The position numbers and the translations under genes are program-made. From Nocardioides humilatus (GTDB lineage Bacteria > Actinomycetota > Actinomycetes > Propionibacteriales > Nocardioidaceae): DNA of 64,000 bases. Each line of letters opens with the position of its first letter. Within the stretch, counting starts at the first letter, position 1. The stretch covers positions 118,287 through 182,286 of the forward strand of contig NZ_VUJV01000009.1 in NCBI RefSeq assembly GCF_008373755.1, in the 5' to 3' direction. Of this stretch, positions 8,989 through 14,635 are shown piece by piece. The notes below the pieces were generated by a model, which was not told the origin of the DNA, searched no databases, and saw only the letters and a program-made list of their open reading frames with translations.

Positions 8989-9022
8989 GCGATCTTTCGC
9001 CGATACAGTAGCGATATATCGC
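8989..9022. promoter_or_regulatory. Paired PadR-type operator boxes upstream of padR-like gene
   Basis: A perfect 12-base palindrome GCGATATATCGC lies at 9011-9022. A ten-of-twelve match, GCGATCTTTCGC, lies exactly 22 bases earlier at 8989-9000, two helical turns away. PadR regulators typically bind short AT-centred palindromes in their own promoters, so autoregulation is likely. This is an inference from position. Confidence 0.6.
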
Positions 9023-9063
9023 GACATGATTCAGAAAGTCGCGAGTTCAAGGGAGGAAGCATC

Positions 9064-9786
9064 ATGCATCGCTACAACAAGAACTTCGGGCCCTTCTGGG
9101 CCATGGCCGCCGAGTGCGGCCCGCACCAGCACGAGCAGCACCAGCACCAGCACCGCCCGGGACCCTGGGGCAACCCGTGGGAGCACCGGGGGTCGCACCA
9201 CCGTGGCGGTGGGCCGGGTGGCCCGCCGCCGTGGCTGGCCGGGCTGTTCGGCATGGGCCGTCCGGAGGGCCAGCGCGGAGCACGAGTGAGGCGAGGCGAC
9301 GTTCGGTTCGCCATCCTCGACGTGCTTCGTGCGGCCCAGGAGCGCGACGAGTCGCTCAACGGCTACCAGGTGATCCAGCAGATCACCGATCGCAGCGGCG
9401 GCGCCTGGCGCCCGAGCCCGGGATCGGTCTACCCGACCGTCTCCCAGCTCGAGGACGAGGGCCTGGTCGAGACGGAGGGTGAGCGCAGCCGGCGTTCGCT
9501 CCAGCTCACGGAAGCGGGGTCGGCCTACTGCGTCGACAACGCCGACGAGCTGGCCGCCGTCTGGACGCCGTTCGACCGGGCCGAGGCCGACGGCCCCGGC
9601 GACCACGCTGACATCAAGGCGGAGATCCCGCAGGTGATGAGCGCGGTCTGGCAGATCGCCATCTCCGGTGACGCAGCCCAGCGCAGCGCTGCCGTCGAGG
9701 TGCTGGTCGACGCACGACGTCGGCTCTACGGCATCCTCGCCGACGGCCCGGCGCCCGAGGGCACCGACGAAGGCGACGACGCCTGA
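9064..9786 (+). CDS. PadR family transcriptional regulator with His-rich N-terminal extension
   Basis: 240 residues. An unusual first 75 residues are rich in His, Gly and Pro (GPHQHEQHQHQHRPG, EHRGSHHRGGG). The PadR winged helix follows (VRFAILDVLRAAQERDESLNGYQVIQQI, then SPGSVYPTVSQLEDEGLVE and ERSRRSLQLTEAG). A C-terminal helical region ends the protein. GGGAGGAAG lies five bases before the ATG. Paired operator-like boxes lie 42-75 bases upstream. The histidine tail could bind metal, but that is a guess. A strong hairpin follows the stop. Neighbouring genes do not include an obvious transporter target. Confidence 0.9.
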   Translation: MHRYNKNFGPFWAMAAECGPHQHEQHQHQHRPGPWGNPWEHRGSHHRGGGPGGPPPWLAGLFGMGRPEGQRGARVRRGDVRFAILDVLRAAQERDESLNGYQVIQQITDRSGGAWRPSPGSVYPTVSQLEDEGLVETEGERSRRSLQLTEAGSAYCVDNADELAAVWTPFDRAEADGPGDHADIKAEIPQVMSAVWQIAISGDAAQRSAAVEVLVDARRRLYGILADGPAPEGTDEGDDA

Positions 9787-9806
9787 CCCCAGGCACCGCC
9801 TCACCC

Positions 9807-9844
9807 CTCACCCGCGGGAGTCCCACTAGGCTCCCGCGGGTGAG
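9807..9844. terminator. 14-bp perfect hairpin ending padR and overlapping the next start codon
   Basis: CTCACCCGCGGGAG (9807-9820) pairs perfectly with CTCCCGCGGGTGAG (9831-9844) around a ten-base loop. It lies 20 bases after the padR stop. Its 3' arm contains the GTG start (9840) of the next gene, and its loop contains most of that gene's -10 hexamer. The same CACCCGCGGGAG stem reappears at 13184-13214. Confidence 0.75.
9827..9832 (+). promoter_or_regulatory. -10 hexamer of probable leaderless promoter inside hairpin
   Basis: TAGGCT lies seven bases before GTG 9840, inside the padR terminator hairpin. No ribosome site is present, and none could fit. Confidence 0.5.
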
Positions 9845-11192
9845 GTGCGTCCGGGGTGCGGCAGCAGTCGCCGTGCTGGCTGCAGCCATCGGAGCGTGGG
9901 CGCCGACCGATGCCAGCGCCGTCGCGCCGACCGACCGGACCGACCTTGGTGGCACCCCTGTCGACGCGAGCACCGACCCGGGTGAGCCGACCTCGATCGA
10001 CGCCGGTCTGTGGGCGGTGACCCTCGGTTCGGAGTCCGCGCCGCTGCACTTCGCCTACCAGCGCCAGATCCAGGGCAGCACGATCCACGTCGGTGCCATC
10101 GGCGCGCCGCAGGGCACGCTCGGCGATGGCCTCGCGATCGCGGCCACCGATGCCGACATCGACGACCCGGAGGGCGACGACTGCGGGAGTGACACGGCGT
10201 CGACCGATTCCTCGGCTCCCTACGCCACCTTCGGCGGCCAGGTGATCGTCGGCAACGAGATCGACACCCCCGACTCGACCTGCTCGACGGCAGACACCGT
10301 CGCCATCACGCTCGGCCGCTACGGCGGTTACAACGAGGAGGACCTCCCGGTCGCCCTCAAGATCGTCGAGGAAGCGCCGGTCTCCGACCGGGGCGAGCCC
10401 GCCCCGGAGACCGAGGAGCTCGACTTCCGCGTCCCCGAGCCGGGCGATCCAGCCGACGGGCCCGCCGGGAGTCCGTCGTACGACGACGCGCCCCTGCTCG
10501 ACCTCGATGGCGACACCTTCACGCTCGACACCACGGTCACCGAGGGCACCGAGCTGCTCTGGCGGGTGCCCGTGGCCTGGGGCGACCAGCTCGCCGCGCG
10601 CGTCGACCTGCCGGCCCTCGACTCCGACGACGCCGAGGCCCTCGGCTCGCCGAGCAGCTACCTGCGGGTCGCCCTCGTCCAGCCGAGCCGCGAGGTCTTC
10701 GCGCCGACGCTGGACGACTACAGCTACGGCTACTACGGCGGCACCGAGGCGAGCCGGCTCGTCGTCGGCACGTATCCGCTCCGCTACACCAACCGCTTCA
10801 CGAGTGACGTCGTGCCGACCCTCCCGGGCGACCACTGGGTCTCCATCACGGTCGCCGACGCCCCGGAGGACCGCGCGGCCATCGACGTACCCGTCGAGCT
10901 CACCGTCGCCGTCACCCCCACCGATGCCCAGCCGCCGACCTACCAAGCAGCGGTGCTCGCACAGGGTGGTGGCCCGGGGCCGGCCGCCTACTCGGCCGAC
11001 AAGCCCTACCTGGTGGGCAAGGACCGCTTCGCCGCTGTCGCCTCCGGCAACCCGGCACCCCAGCCGTCCGAGGACGACGTCTACTGGTGGACCGCCCGCC
11101 ACGTGACGGGCTTGGGTCTGGGCGTCGTCAGCCTGGTCTGCTGCGTGATCGGCGCGGGCTGGCTGGTCAGGCGAAGAGCAGCCAGCCGCTGA
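9840..11192 (+). CDS. Exported, C-terminally membrane-anchored protein of unknown function
   Basis: 450 residues. A signal peptide (about 1-28, AVAVLAAAIGAWAPTDASA) comes first. A long acidic extracytoplasmic part rich in Asp, Thr and Pro follows (DIDDPEGDDCGSDTAS; WRVPVAWGDQLAARVDLPAL). One membrane helix near the C terminus (about 424-443) is followed by VRRRAASR, so the bulk lies outside. I do not recognise a catalytic motif. Its last 26 bases overlap the end of the convergent Ser/Thr kinase gene, which is itself membrane-anchored; a functional link is possible but unproven. The start is the GTG within the upstream hairpin. Confidence 0.75.
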   Translation: MRCVRGAAAVAVLAAAIGAWAPTDASAVAPTDRTDLGGTPVDASTDPGEPTSIDAGLWAVTLGSESAPLHFAYQRQIQGSTIHVGAIGAPQGTLGDGLAIAATDADIDDPEGDDCGSDTASTDSSAPYATFGGQVIVGNEIDTPDSTCSTADTVAITLGRYGGYNEEDLPVALKIVEEAPVSDRGEPAPETEELDFRVPEPGDPADGPAGSPSYDDAPLLDLDGDTFTLDTTVTEGTELLWRVPVAWGDQLAARVDLPALDSDDAEALGSPSSYLRVALVQPSREVFAPTLDDYSYGYYGGTEASRLVVGTYPLRYTNRFTSDVVPTLPGDHWVSITVADAPEDRAAIDVPVELTVAVTPTDAQPPTYQAAVLAQGGGPGPAAYSADKPYLVGKDRFAAVASGNPAPQPSEDDVYWWTARHVTGLGLGVVSLVCCVIGAGWLVRRRAASR

Positions 11193-12228
11193 TCACCAGG
11201 CCGACCACGCCGGCAAGGAGCAACAGCAGGGGCGCGAGCACCCCGGCCCGTGCGGGAGCGGCGATCGGGTGCTGCACCGTCGCGGGCGGCGGGGGTGGAG
11301 GTGGCGGCGGTGGCGTGACCGGAGTCGGCGAGGGGGAGTACGCCGTCGTGGGGCTCTCCACCGTGCGGACGCCCGTCGACGGGTCCTGCGCCGGCAACGG
11401 CGGGAAGACGTCGCCGATCGTGATCGGATCGGCCGGGTCAGGCGGCAGGGCGAGCAGTCGGTGCATCGCCGGATGGGTGCGCAGCTGGGCTGCCGTCGGT
11501 CGATCTGCCGGGTCGTGCGCCGATGCTGCCGCCGCCAGGTCGAGGACCGCGTCGTAGTCGGGCTCGCCGGTGCGCAGTGCGTCGATGTCGAGGAGCCCGG
11601 GTTCGCGCGGCACCTTCGTCGCCGTGAGCATCTCGACCATCACCATGCCGAGCGCGTAGATGTCGGCGCTCGGCGCCGGATCCGCACCGAGCGCCTGCTC
11701 GGGTGCCATGTAGCCGGGCGTCCCGATCACCATCGCGATGTGCGTGAGCCGCGCTTCGCTCGTCGGTACGGCGATCCCGAAGTCGGTCAGTCGCAGGTGC
11801 GGAACCCCGCGACCGGTCGGCTCGAGCAGGAGGTTGCCCGGCTTCACGTCGCGGTGGACGATCCCGGCGGCGTGCACCGCCTCGAGCGCCTGGAGGGTCT
11901 GGTCGGCCAGCCGGCCGACCCAGCGGGGCGGGAGCGCGCCGTACTGCCGGATCAGCATCGACACCGACCCGCCGGCCACCAGTGGCATCGTGAAGAGCAC
12001 CCGGTCGTCGACGCCGGCCCACGACTGCGGCGCGACGATGTGGGTGTGGTCGATGCGCAGCGACTGCTCGCGCACGAAGCGCAGCAGCATCGCGGCGTCG
12101 CTCTGGCGCAGCATCTTGGCGGCCTTGACCTCGCCATCGGCCCGGTCGAGCACGCGCCACACGGTGCCCATGCCGCCGGAGGCGATCGGGTCGATCAGCT
12201 CGTAGCGACCCGCGAAGACCTCACCCAC
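11167..12228 (-). CDS. Membrane-anchored Ser/Thr protein kinase (PknB-like, Hanks type)
   Basis: 353 residues. The kinase domain has a Gly loop ASGGMG (16-21), the ATP lysine in KAAK (K38), HRDVKPGN (D127), DFG (149-151) and a GTPGYMAPE activation-segment end, so all catalytic residues are present. A proline run (ten Pro) and a single membrane helix near the C terminus follow, with almost no outer domain, so no PASTA sensor. The GTG start at 12228 was chosen because the kinase fold begins there and TAGGCT lies seven bases upstream. The frame stays open into the GNAT gene, but that part is not kinase. The gene is convergent with the secreted membrane protein at 9840. Confidence 0.92.
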   Translation of the reverse strand: MGEVFAGRYELIDPIASGGMGTVWRVLDRADGEVKAAKMLRQSDAAMLLRFVREQSLRIDHTHIVAPQSWAGVDDRVLFTMPLVAGGSVSMLIRQYGALPPRWVGRLADQTLQALEAVHAAGIVHRDVKPGNLLLEPTGRGVPHLRLTDFGIAVPTSEARLTHIAMVIGTPGYMAPEQALGADPAPSADIYALGMVMVEMLTATKVPREPGLLDIDALRTGEPDYDAVLDLAAAASAHDPADRPTAAQLRTHPAMHRLLALPPDPADPITIGDVFPPLPAQDPSTGVRTVESPTTAYSPSPTPVTPPPPPPPPPPATVQHPIAAPARAGVLAPLLLLLAGVVGLVISGWLLFA

Positions 12229-12235
12229 GGTGGTG

Positions 12236-12241
12236 AGCCTA
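12236..12241 (-). promoter_or_regulatory. -10 hexamer of probable leaderless promoter (Ser/Thr kinase)
   Basis: On the minus strand TAGGCT is followed after seven bases by the GTG start. It lies just after the GNAT gene begins its stop region, so the kinase may have its own promoter besides read-through. Confidence 0.5.
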
Positions 12242-12248
12242 GACGGGT

Positions 12249-13187
12249 TCAGACCAGGTGGGTGGCGCGGTGCAGCCAGACGGCGTCGGCCACCATGCCG
12301 ACCTTCTCGTAGAGCGCGAGGGCGCCGGTGCGGGAGTCCGTGGACAAGCAGGAGCCGGCGGCGCCGTGGGCGCGGCCGATGGCGAACGCCGCCACGAGCA
12401 GCGACTGCGCCAGGCCGCGATTGCGGTGGTCCTTGTGGACGGCGACCCGGGACACGTAGGTCTCCTTGCGGGCCTCCAGGTTGGTGACCGTCGTGAAGAT
12501 CGCGCCGGCGATGGCGCCATTGGGCCCGACGACCACCTGGAGGTTCCACGGCTCGAAGCCGGGCCGCTGCCAGACCTCCGCGGCGAAGTCGTCGAAGGTC
12601 TGCTTCTCGCGGTCCGACCACTCCAGGAAGGCGTCCTCGATGACGTGCCAGACCTGCTCGCGGTCGGACTCGGTGGCCTCGCGCAGCGCATAGCCCTCGG
12701 GCAGCGGTCGGTCCTCGATGACGCGTCCCTCGGGCAGCCGCAGGACCCAGCTCGTCCAGCGCACGTGGTAGCCGAGCCCGGTGAGAAGGCGGTCGCCCGC
12801 CGAGCCTTCGGGCACCGGCATGCCCACGATGCGCGCGCCACGGCGGGCAGCCAGGTCGCGGATCCAGGCAGCGAGCCAGGTGCCGATGCCCCGCCCCCGC
12901 GCCTCGGGATGTACGGCGACGTCGTAGCGCTCGGGTGCGATCAGGTCGGCGTAGGCGACGATCCGGTCGCCCTCGAGGACCGCGACCGTGCTCGCTCCCA
13001 GGTCGTAGGAGGGCCGCTGCCACTCGGCGATCAGGTCCTCCTCCTCGATCTCGACCGACCCGATGTCGTGCAGCTCTTGTGCGGCCATTAGCTCGTAGAC
13101 CGCACGGGAGTCGTCGATCCGGAGCGGTCGGATGCTCAGTCCCTCGGGGAGTGGGGGGAGCTCGGGCTGGTCGGAAATGGCGGACAC
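12249..13187 (-). CDS. Double-domain GNAT acetyltransferase (MshD-like architecture)
   Basis: 312 residues with two GNAT folds in tandem. Domain 1 (about 18-150) has the acetyl-CoA loop VHPEARGRGIGTWLA. Domain 2 (about 160-312) has VHKDHRNRGLAQSLL and a typical ALALYEKVGM end. Two fused GNAT domains are the layout of mycothiol synthase MshD, but also of many unassigned acyltransferases, so the substrate is not assigned. The GTG start (13187) lies in the 3' arm of the hairpin that ends the YceI gene, and no alternative start codon precedes the first conserved strand. The kinase gene begins 20 bases after its stop. Confidence 0.85.
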   Translation of the reverse strand: MSAISDQPELPPLPEGLSIRPLRIDDSRAVYELMAAQELHDIGSVEIEEEDLIAEWQRPSYDLGASTVAVLEGDRIVAYADLIAPERYDVAVHPEARGRGIGTWLAAWIRDLAARRGARIVGMPVPEGSAGDRLLTGLGYHVRWTSWVLRLPEGRVIEDRPLPEGYALREATESDREQVWHVIEDAFLEWSDREKQTFDDFAAEVWQRPGFEPWNLQVVVGPNGAIAGAIFTTVTNLEARKETYVSRVAVHKDHRNRGLAQSLLVAAFAIGRAHGAAGSCLSTDSRTGALALYEKVGMVADAVWLHRATHLV

Positions 13188-13214
13188 CCGCGGGAGTCTG
13201 CCTCCCGCGGGTGT
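13184..13214. terminator. 13-bp perfect hairpin after YceI gene, overlapping the GNAT start
   Basis: ACACCCGCGGGAG (13184-13196) pairs with CTCCCGCGGGTGT (13202-13214) around a five-base loop. On the minus strand it follows the YceI stop by 22 bases, and its 3' arm ends in the GTG that starts the GNAT gene. The stem core is the same as that of the hairpin at 9807-9844. Confidence 0.75.
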
Positions 13215-13236
13215 TGGCCGCGACTGATTAAAGGAA

Positions 13237-13800
13237 TCAGGCGTTGCGGATGGCCGAGATGTCGAACTCGAGCTTGATCTTCTCCGAGACGAGGATGCCG
13301 CCGGTCTCGAGCGCGGCGTTCCAGCTCAGGCCCCAGTCCTTGCGGTTGACGGTCGTGTCGCCCTCGAAGCCGACGCGGAAGTTGCCGAAGGGGTCCTTGG
13401 CCGAGCCGCCCTCCTCGAACTCGATGGTGACCGCGTGGGTCACGCCCTTGATCGTGAGGTCGCCGGTGATGGCCCACTCGTCACCGTCGCGGTTGACGGC
13501 GGTCGAGGAGAAGGTCCACTCGGGGTGGTTCTCAACGTCGAAGAAGTCACCGGACTTGAGGTGGCCGTCGCGGTCGGCGACGCCGGTGGACACGCTGGCG
13601 GCGTCGACCGTGAGCTTGACCCACGACGCGGCCGGGTTGGCCGTGTCGATGTGGGCAGTGCCCTGCCAGTTGGCGAACGAGCCGCGGACCTTGGTCACCA
13701 TCGCGTGCCGCGCCACGAAGCCGAGCCGGCTGTGGCTGGTGTCGATGGTGTAGTCGCCGCTGATGTCGGTGAGGGCCGGGGTGATGGTCTCGGTGGTCAT
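13237..13800 (-). CDS. YceI family lipid-binding-like protein
   Basis: 187 residues covering a complete YceI beta-barrel: YTIDTSHSRLGFVARHAMVTKVRGSF at the N terminus, then ASVSTGVADRDGHLKSGDFFDVENHPE, LTIKGVTHAVTIEFE, and a C-terminal KIKLEFDISAIR. YceI proteins bind polyprenyl-type lipids in a barrel. This one has no signal peptide and is probably cytoplasmic, as is common in actinobacteria. GGAG lies nine bases before the ATG. The promoter region is unusually rich in candidate sites: a TTGA-type repeat, GGACCATGGTCC and a CRP-like box. Confidence 0.93.
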   Translation of the reverse strand: MTTETITPALTDISGDYTIDTSHSRLGFVARHAMVTKVRGSFANWQGTAHIDTANPAASWVKLTVDAASVSTGVADRDGHLKSGDFFDVENHPEWTFSSTAVNRDGDEWAITGDLTIKGVTHAVTIEFEEGGSAKDPFGNFRVGFEGDTTVNRKDWGLSWNAALETGGILVSEKIKLEFDISAIRNA

Positions 13801-13868
13801 CTCTTGCTCCTGAAGGTCGGCGGGCGATCTGCCCGACTGGTTGAAGTCTCAATCAGTTGAACCAAAGC

Positions 13869-13880
13869 GGACCATGGTCC
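13869..13880. promoter_or_regulatory. 12-base perfect palindrome upstream of YceI gene
   Basis: GGACCATGGTCC is a perfect palindrome about 70 bases upstream of the YceI start. Between it and the gene lies TTGAAGTCTCAATCAGTTGAA, with TTGA-type half sites of MarR-operator style at about 13840-13860. No regulator gene is adjacent. Confidence 0.4.
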
Positions 13881-13895
13881 TATTCCGCTATCGAC

Positions 13896-13910
13896 GTGAC
13901 CTGGGTCACA
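13896..13910. promoter_or_regulatory. CRP/GlxR-type site, copy 1
   Basis: GTGACCTGGGTCACA matches the CRP-family consensus TGTGA-N6-TCACA, with GTGA and TCAC exactly six bases apart. It lies 96-110 bases upstream of the YceI start. An identical 15-mer precedes the SGNH hydrolase gene at 31280-31294. Confidence 0.55.
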
Positions 13911-13926
13911 GAGCAGGAAAACGAAC

Positions 13927-13960
13927 CGAGGGACCGCGTCCTCGTGGACGCGATCCCTCG
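13927..13960. terminator. Terminator hairpin after the 46-residue protein gene
   Basis: CGAGGGACCGCGTCC pairs with GGACGCGATCCCTCG around the loop TCGT, fifteen pairs with one mismatch. It starts 20 bases beyond the stop of the small reverse-strand gene at 13980-14120. Confidence 0.7.
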
Positions 13961-13979
13961 GGTGGATCAGAAGCTGGGG

Positions 13980-14120
13980 TTATGCGGCGTGGTGGGGCGC
14001 CGTGTGCAGAGCGGCGGTCTCGACCCACACGGCCTGCATGCGGGTGCGACCCCGCTCATCGGTCACCGGCACCCAGCGCATCTCCAGATGCGGCCGGTCG
14101 GCCATCTGCGAGTCAAGCAT
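13980..14120 (-). CDS. Small conserved-looking protein, 46 residues
   Basis: The reading frame MLDSQMADRPHLEMRWVPVT continues with a DERGRTRMQ stretch and ends in AALHTAPHHAA. It is supported by a near-perfect Shine-Dalgarno sequence AGGAGGTG five bases before the ATG, a good hairpin 20 bases after the stop, and a possible -10 TACCTT (14149-14154) upstream. The composition is soluble and charged with no membrane helix. The function is unknown. The core with HLEMRWVPVTD and MQAVWVE reads like a short beta-hairpin protein. Its 5' region carries a 9-base direct repeat with an 11-base period. Confidence 0.75.
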   Translation of the reverse strand: MLDSQMADRPHLEMRWVPVTDERGRTRMQAVWVETAALHTAPHHAA

Positions 14121-14130
14121 GGGACACCTC

Positions 14131-14150
14131 CTGTTCACCTTCTGTTCACC
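14131..14150. repeat. Direct repeat CTGTTCACC x2 in the leader of the small protein gene
   Basis: CTGTTCACC occurs at 14131-14139 and 14142-14150, an 11-base period or about one helical turn, between the putative -10 and the ribosome site of the 46-residue gene. It may be a regulator site or part of the mRNA leader. Confidence 0.4.
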
Positions 14151-14357
14151 AAGGTAGCACGGATCTCCCCGAGTGCCTAGAAATCGACCGTGAACGCGCG
14201 GATCTGCTCCACTCTGGGGGTCAATCCGGGCCATCGGCGAACCACGACGCTCCACCCGGAAGGTGAACGGCGGATTCTCGGCACAAACGGTGCGATTCGT
14301 GCCCGATTCTGGGCAGAAAACTGGATTTCGGTCGGGCAGTCCCGGATGATCGACGCC

Positions 14358-14621
14358 GTGTCCGTTGACCCCCGCCTCGTCCGCCACGTCGTGGCGACGA
14401 CCGGACTCGGTCCGTCCGAGGCGGCACGGGTGATCGACGACGTACTCGCCTTCCACCAGGAGCCGGTCGACGCCTACGTGCGCCGGCGCCACACCGAGCT
14501 CCAGCAGCGCGGCCTCAAGAACCCGGCCATCTTCGCCACCCTGAGCGACGAGCTGGCCGCCCGGCCGTTCGCCGCCCCCGACCTCTCCGAGCGCCAGCTG
14601 CGCCGGATCATCTACGGATAG
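14358..14621 (+). CDS. Small conserved actinobacterial protein upstream of glmS, 87 residues
   Basis: The protein is short and helical: VDPRLVRHVVATTGLGPSEAARVIDDVL, then EPVDAYVRRRHTELQQRGLKNPAIF, ending LSERQLRRIIYG. I recall similar small proteins with the LSERQLRRI.YG ending in other actinobacteria, but no function. The GTG at 14358 gives the family-like start, with GATGAT seven bases upstream; ATG 14346 would add four residues. The stop is 14 bases before the glmS ATG, so the two genes are probably co-transcribed. The EAARVIDDVL helix could be part of a small helix-turn-helix, but this is not demonstrated. Confidence 0.75.
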   Translation: MSVDPRLVRHVVATTGLGPSEAARVIDDVLAFHQEPVDAYVRRRHTELQQRGLKNPAIFATLSDELAARPFAAPDLSERQLRRIIYG

Positions 14622-14635
14622 AGAGGACGAGCCCC

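Noticed and set aside
12229-13023. Extension of the Ser/Thr kinase frame into the GNAT gene as one 618-residue fusion
   Set aside because: The added 265 residues are an Arg-rich out-of-frame reading of the GNAT gene; the kinase fold, GTG and -10 hexamer all place the start at 12228.
14120-14357. Possible riboswitch or glmS ribozyme upstream of glmS
   Set aside because: No conserved ribozyme core is recognisable, and an open reading frame lies between this region and glmS.
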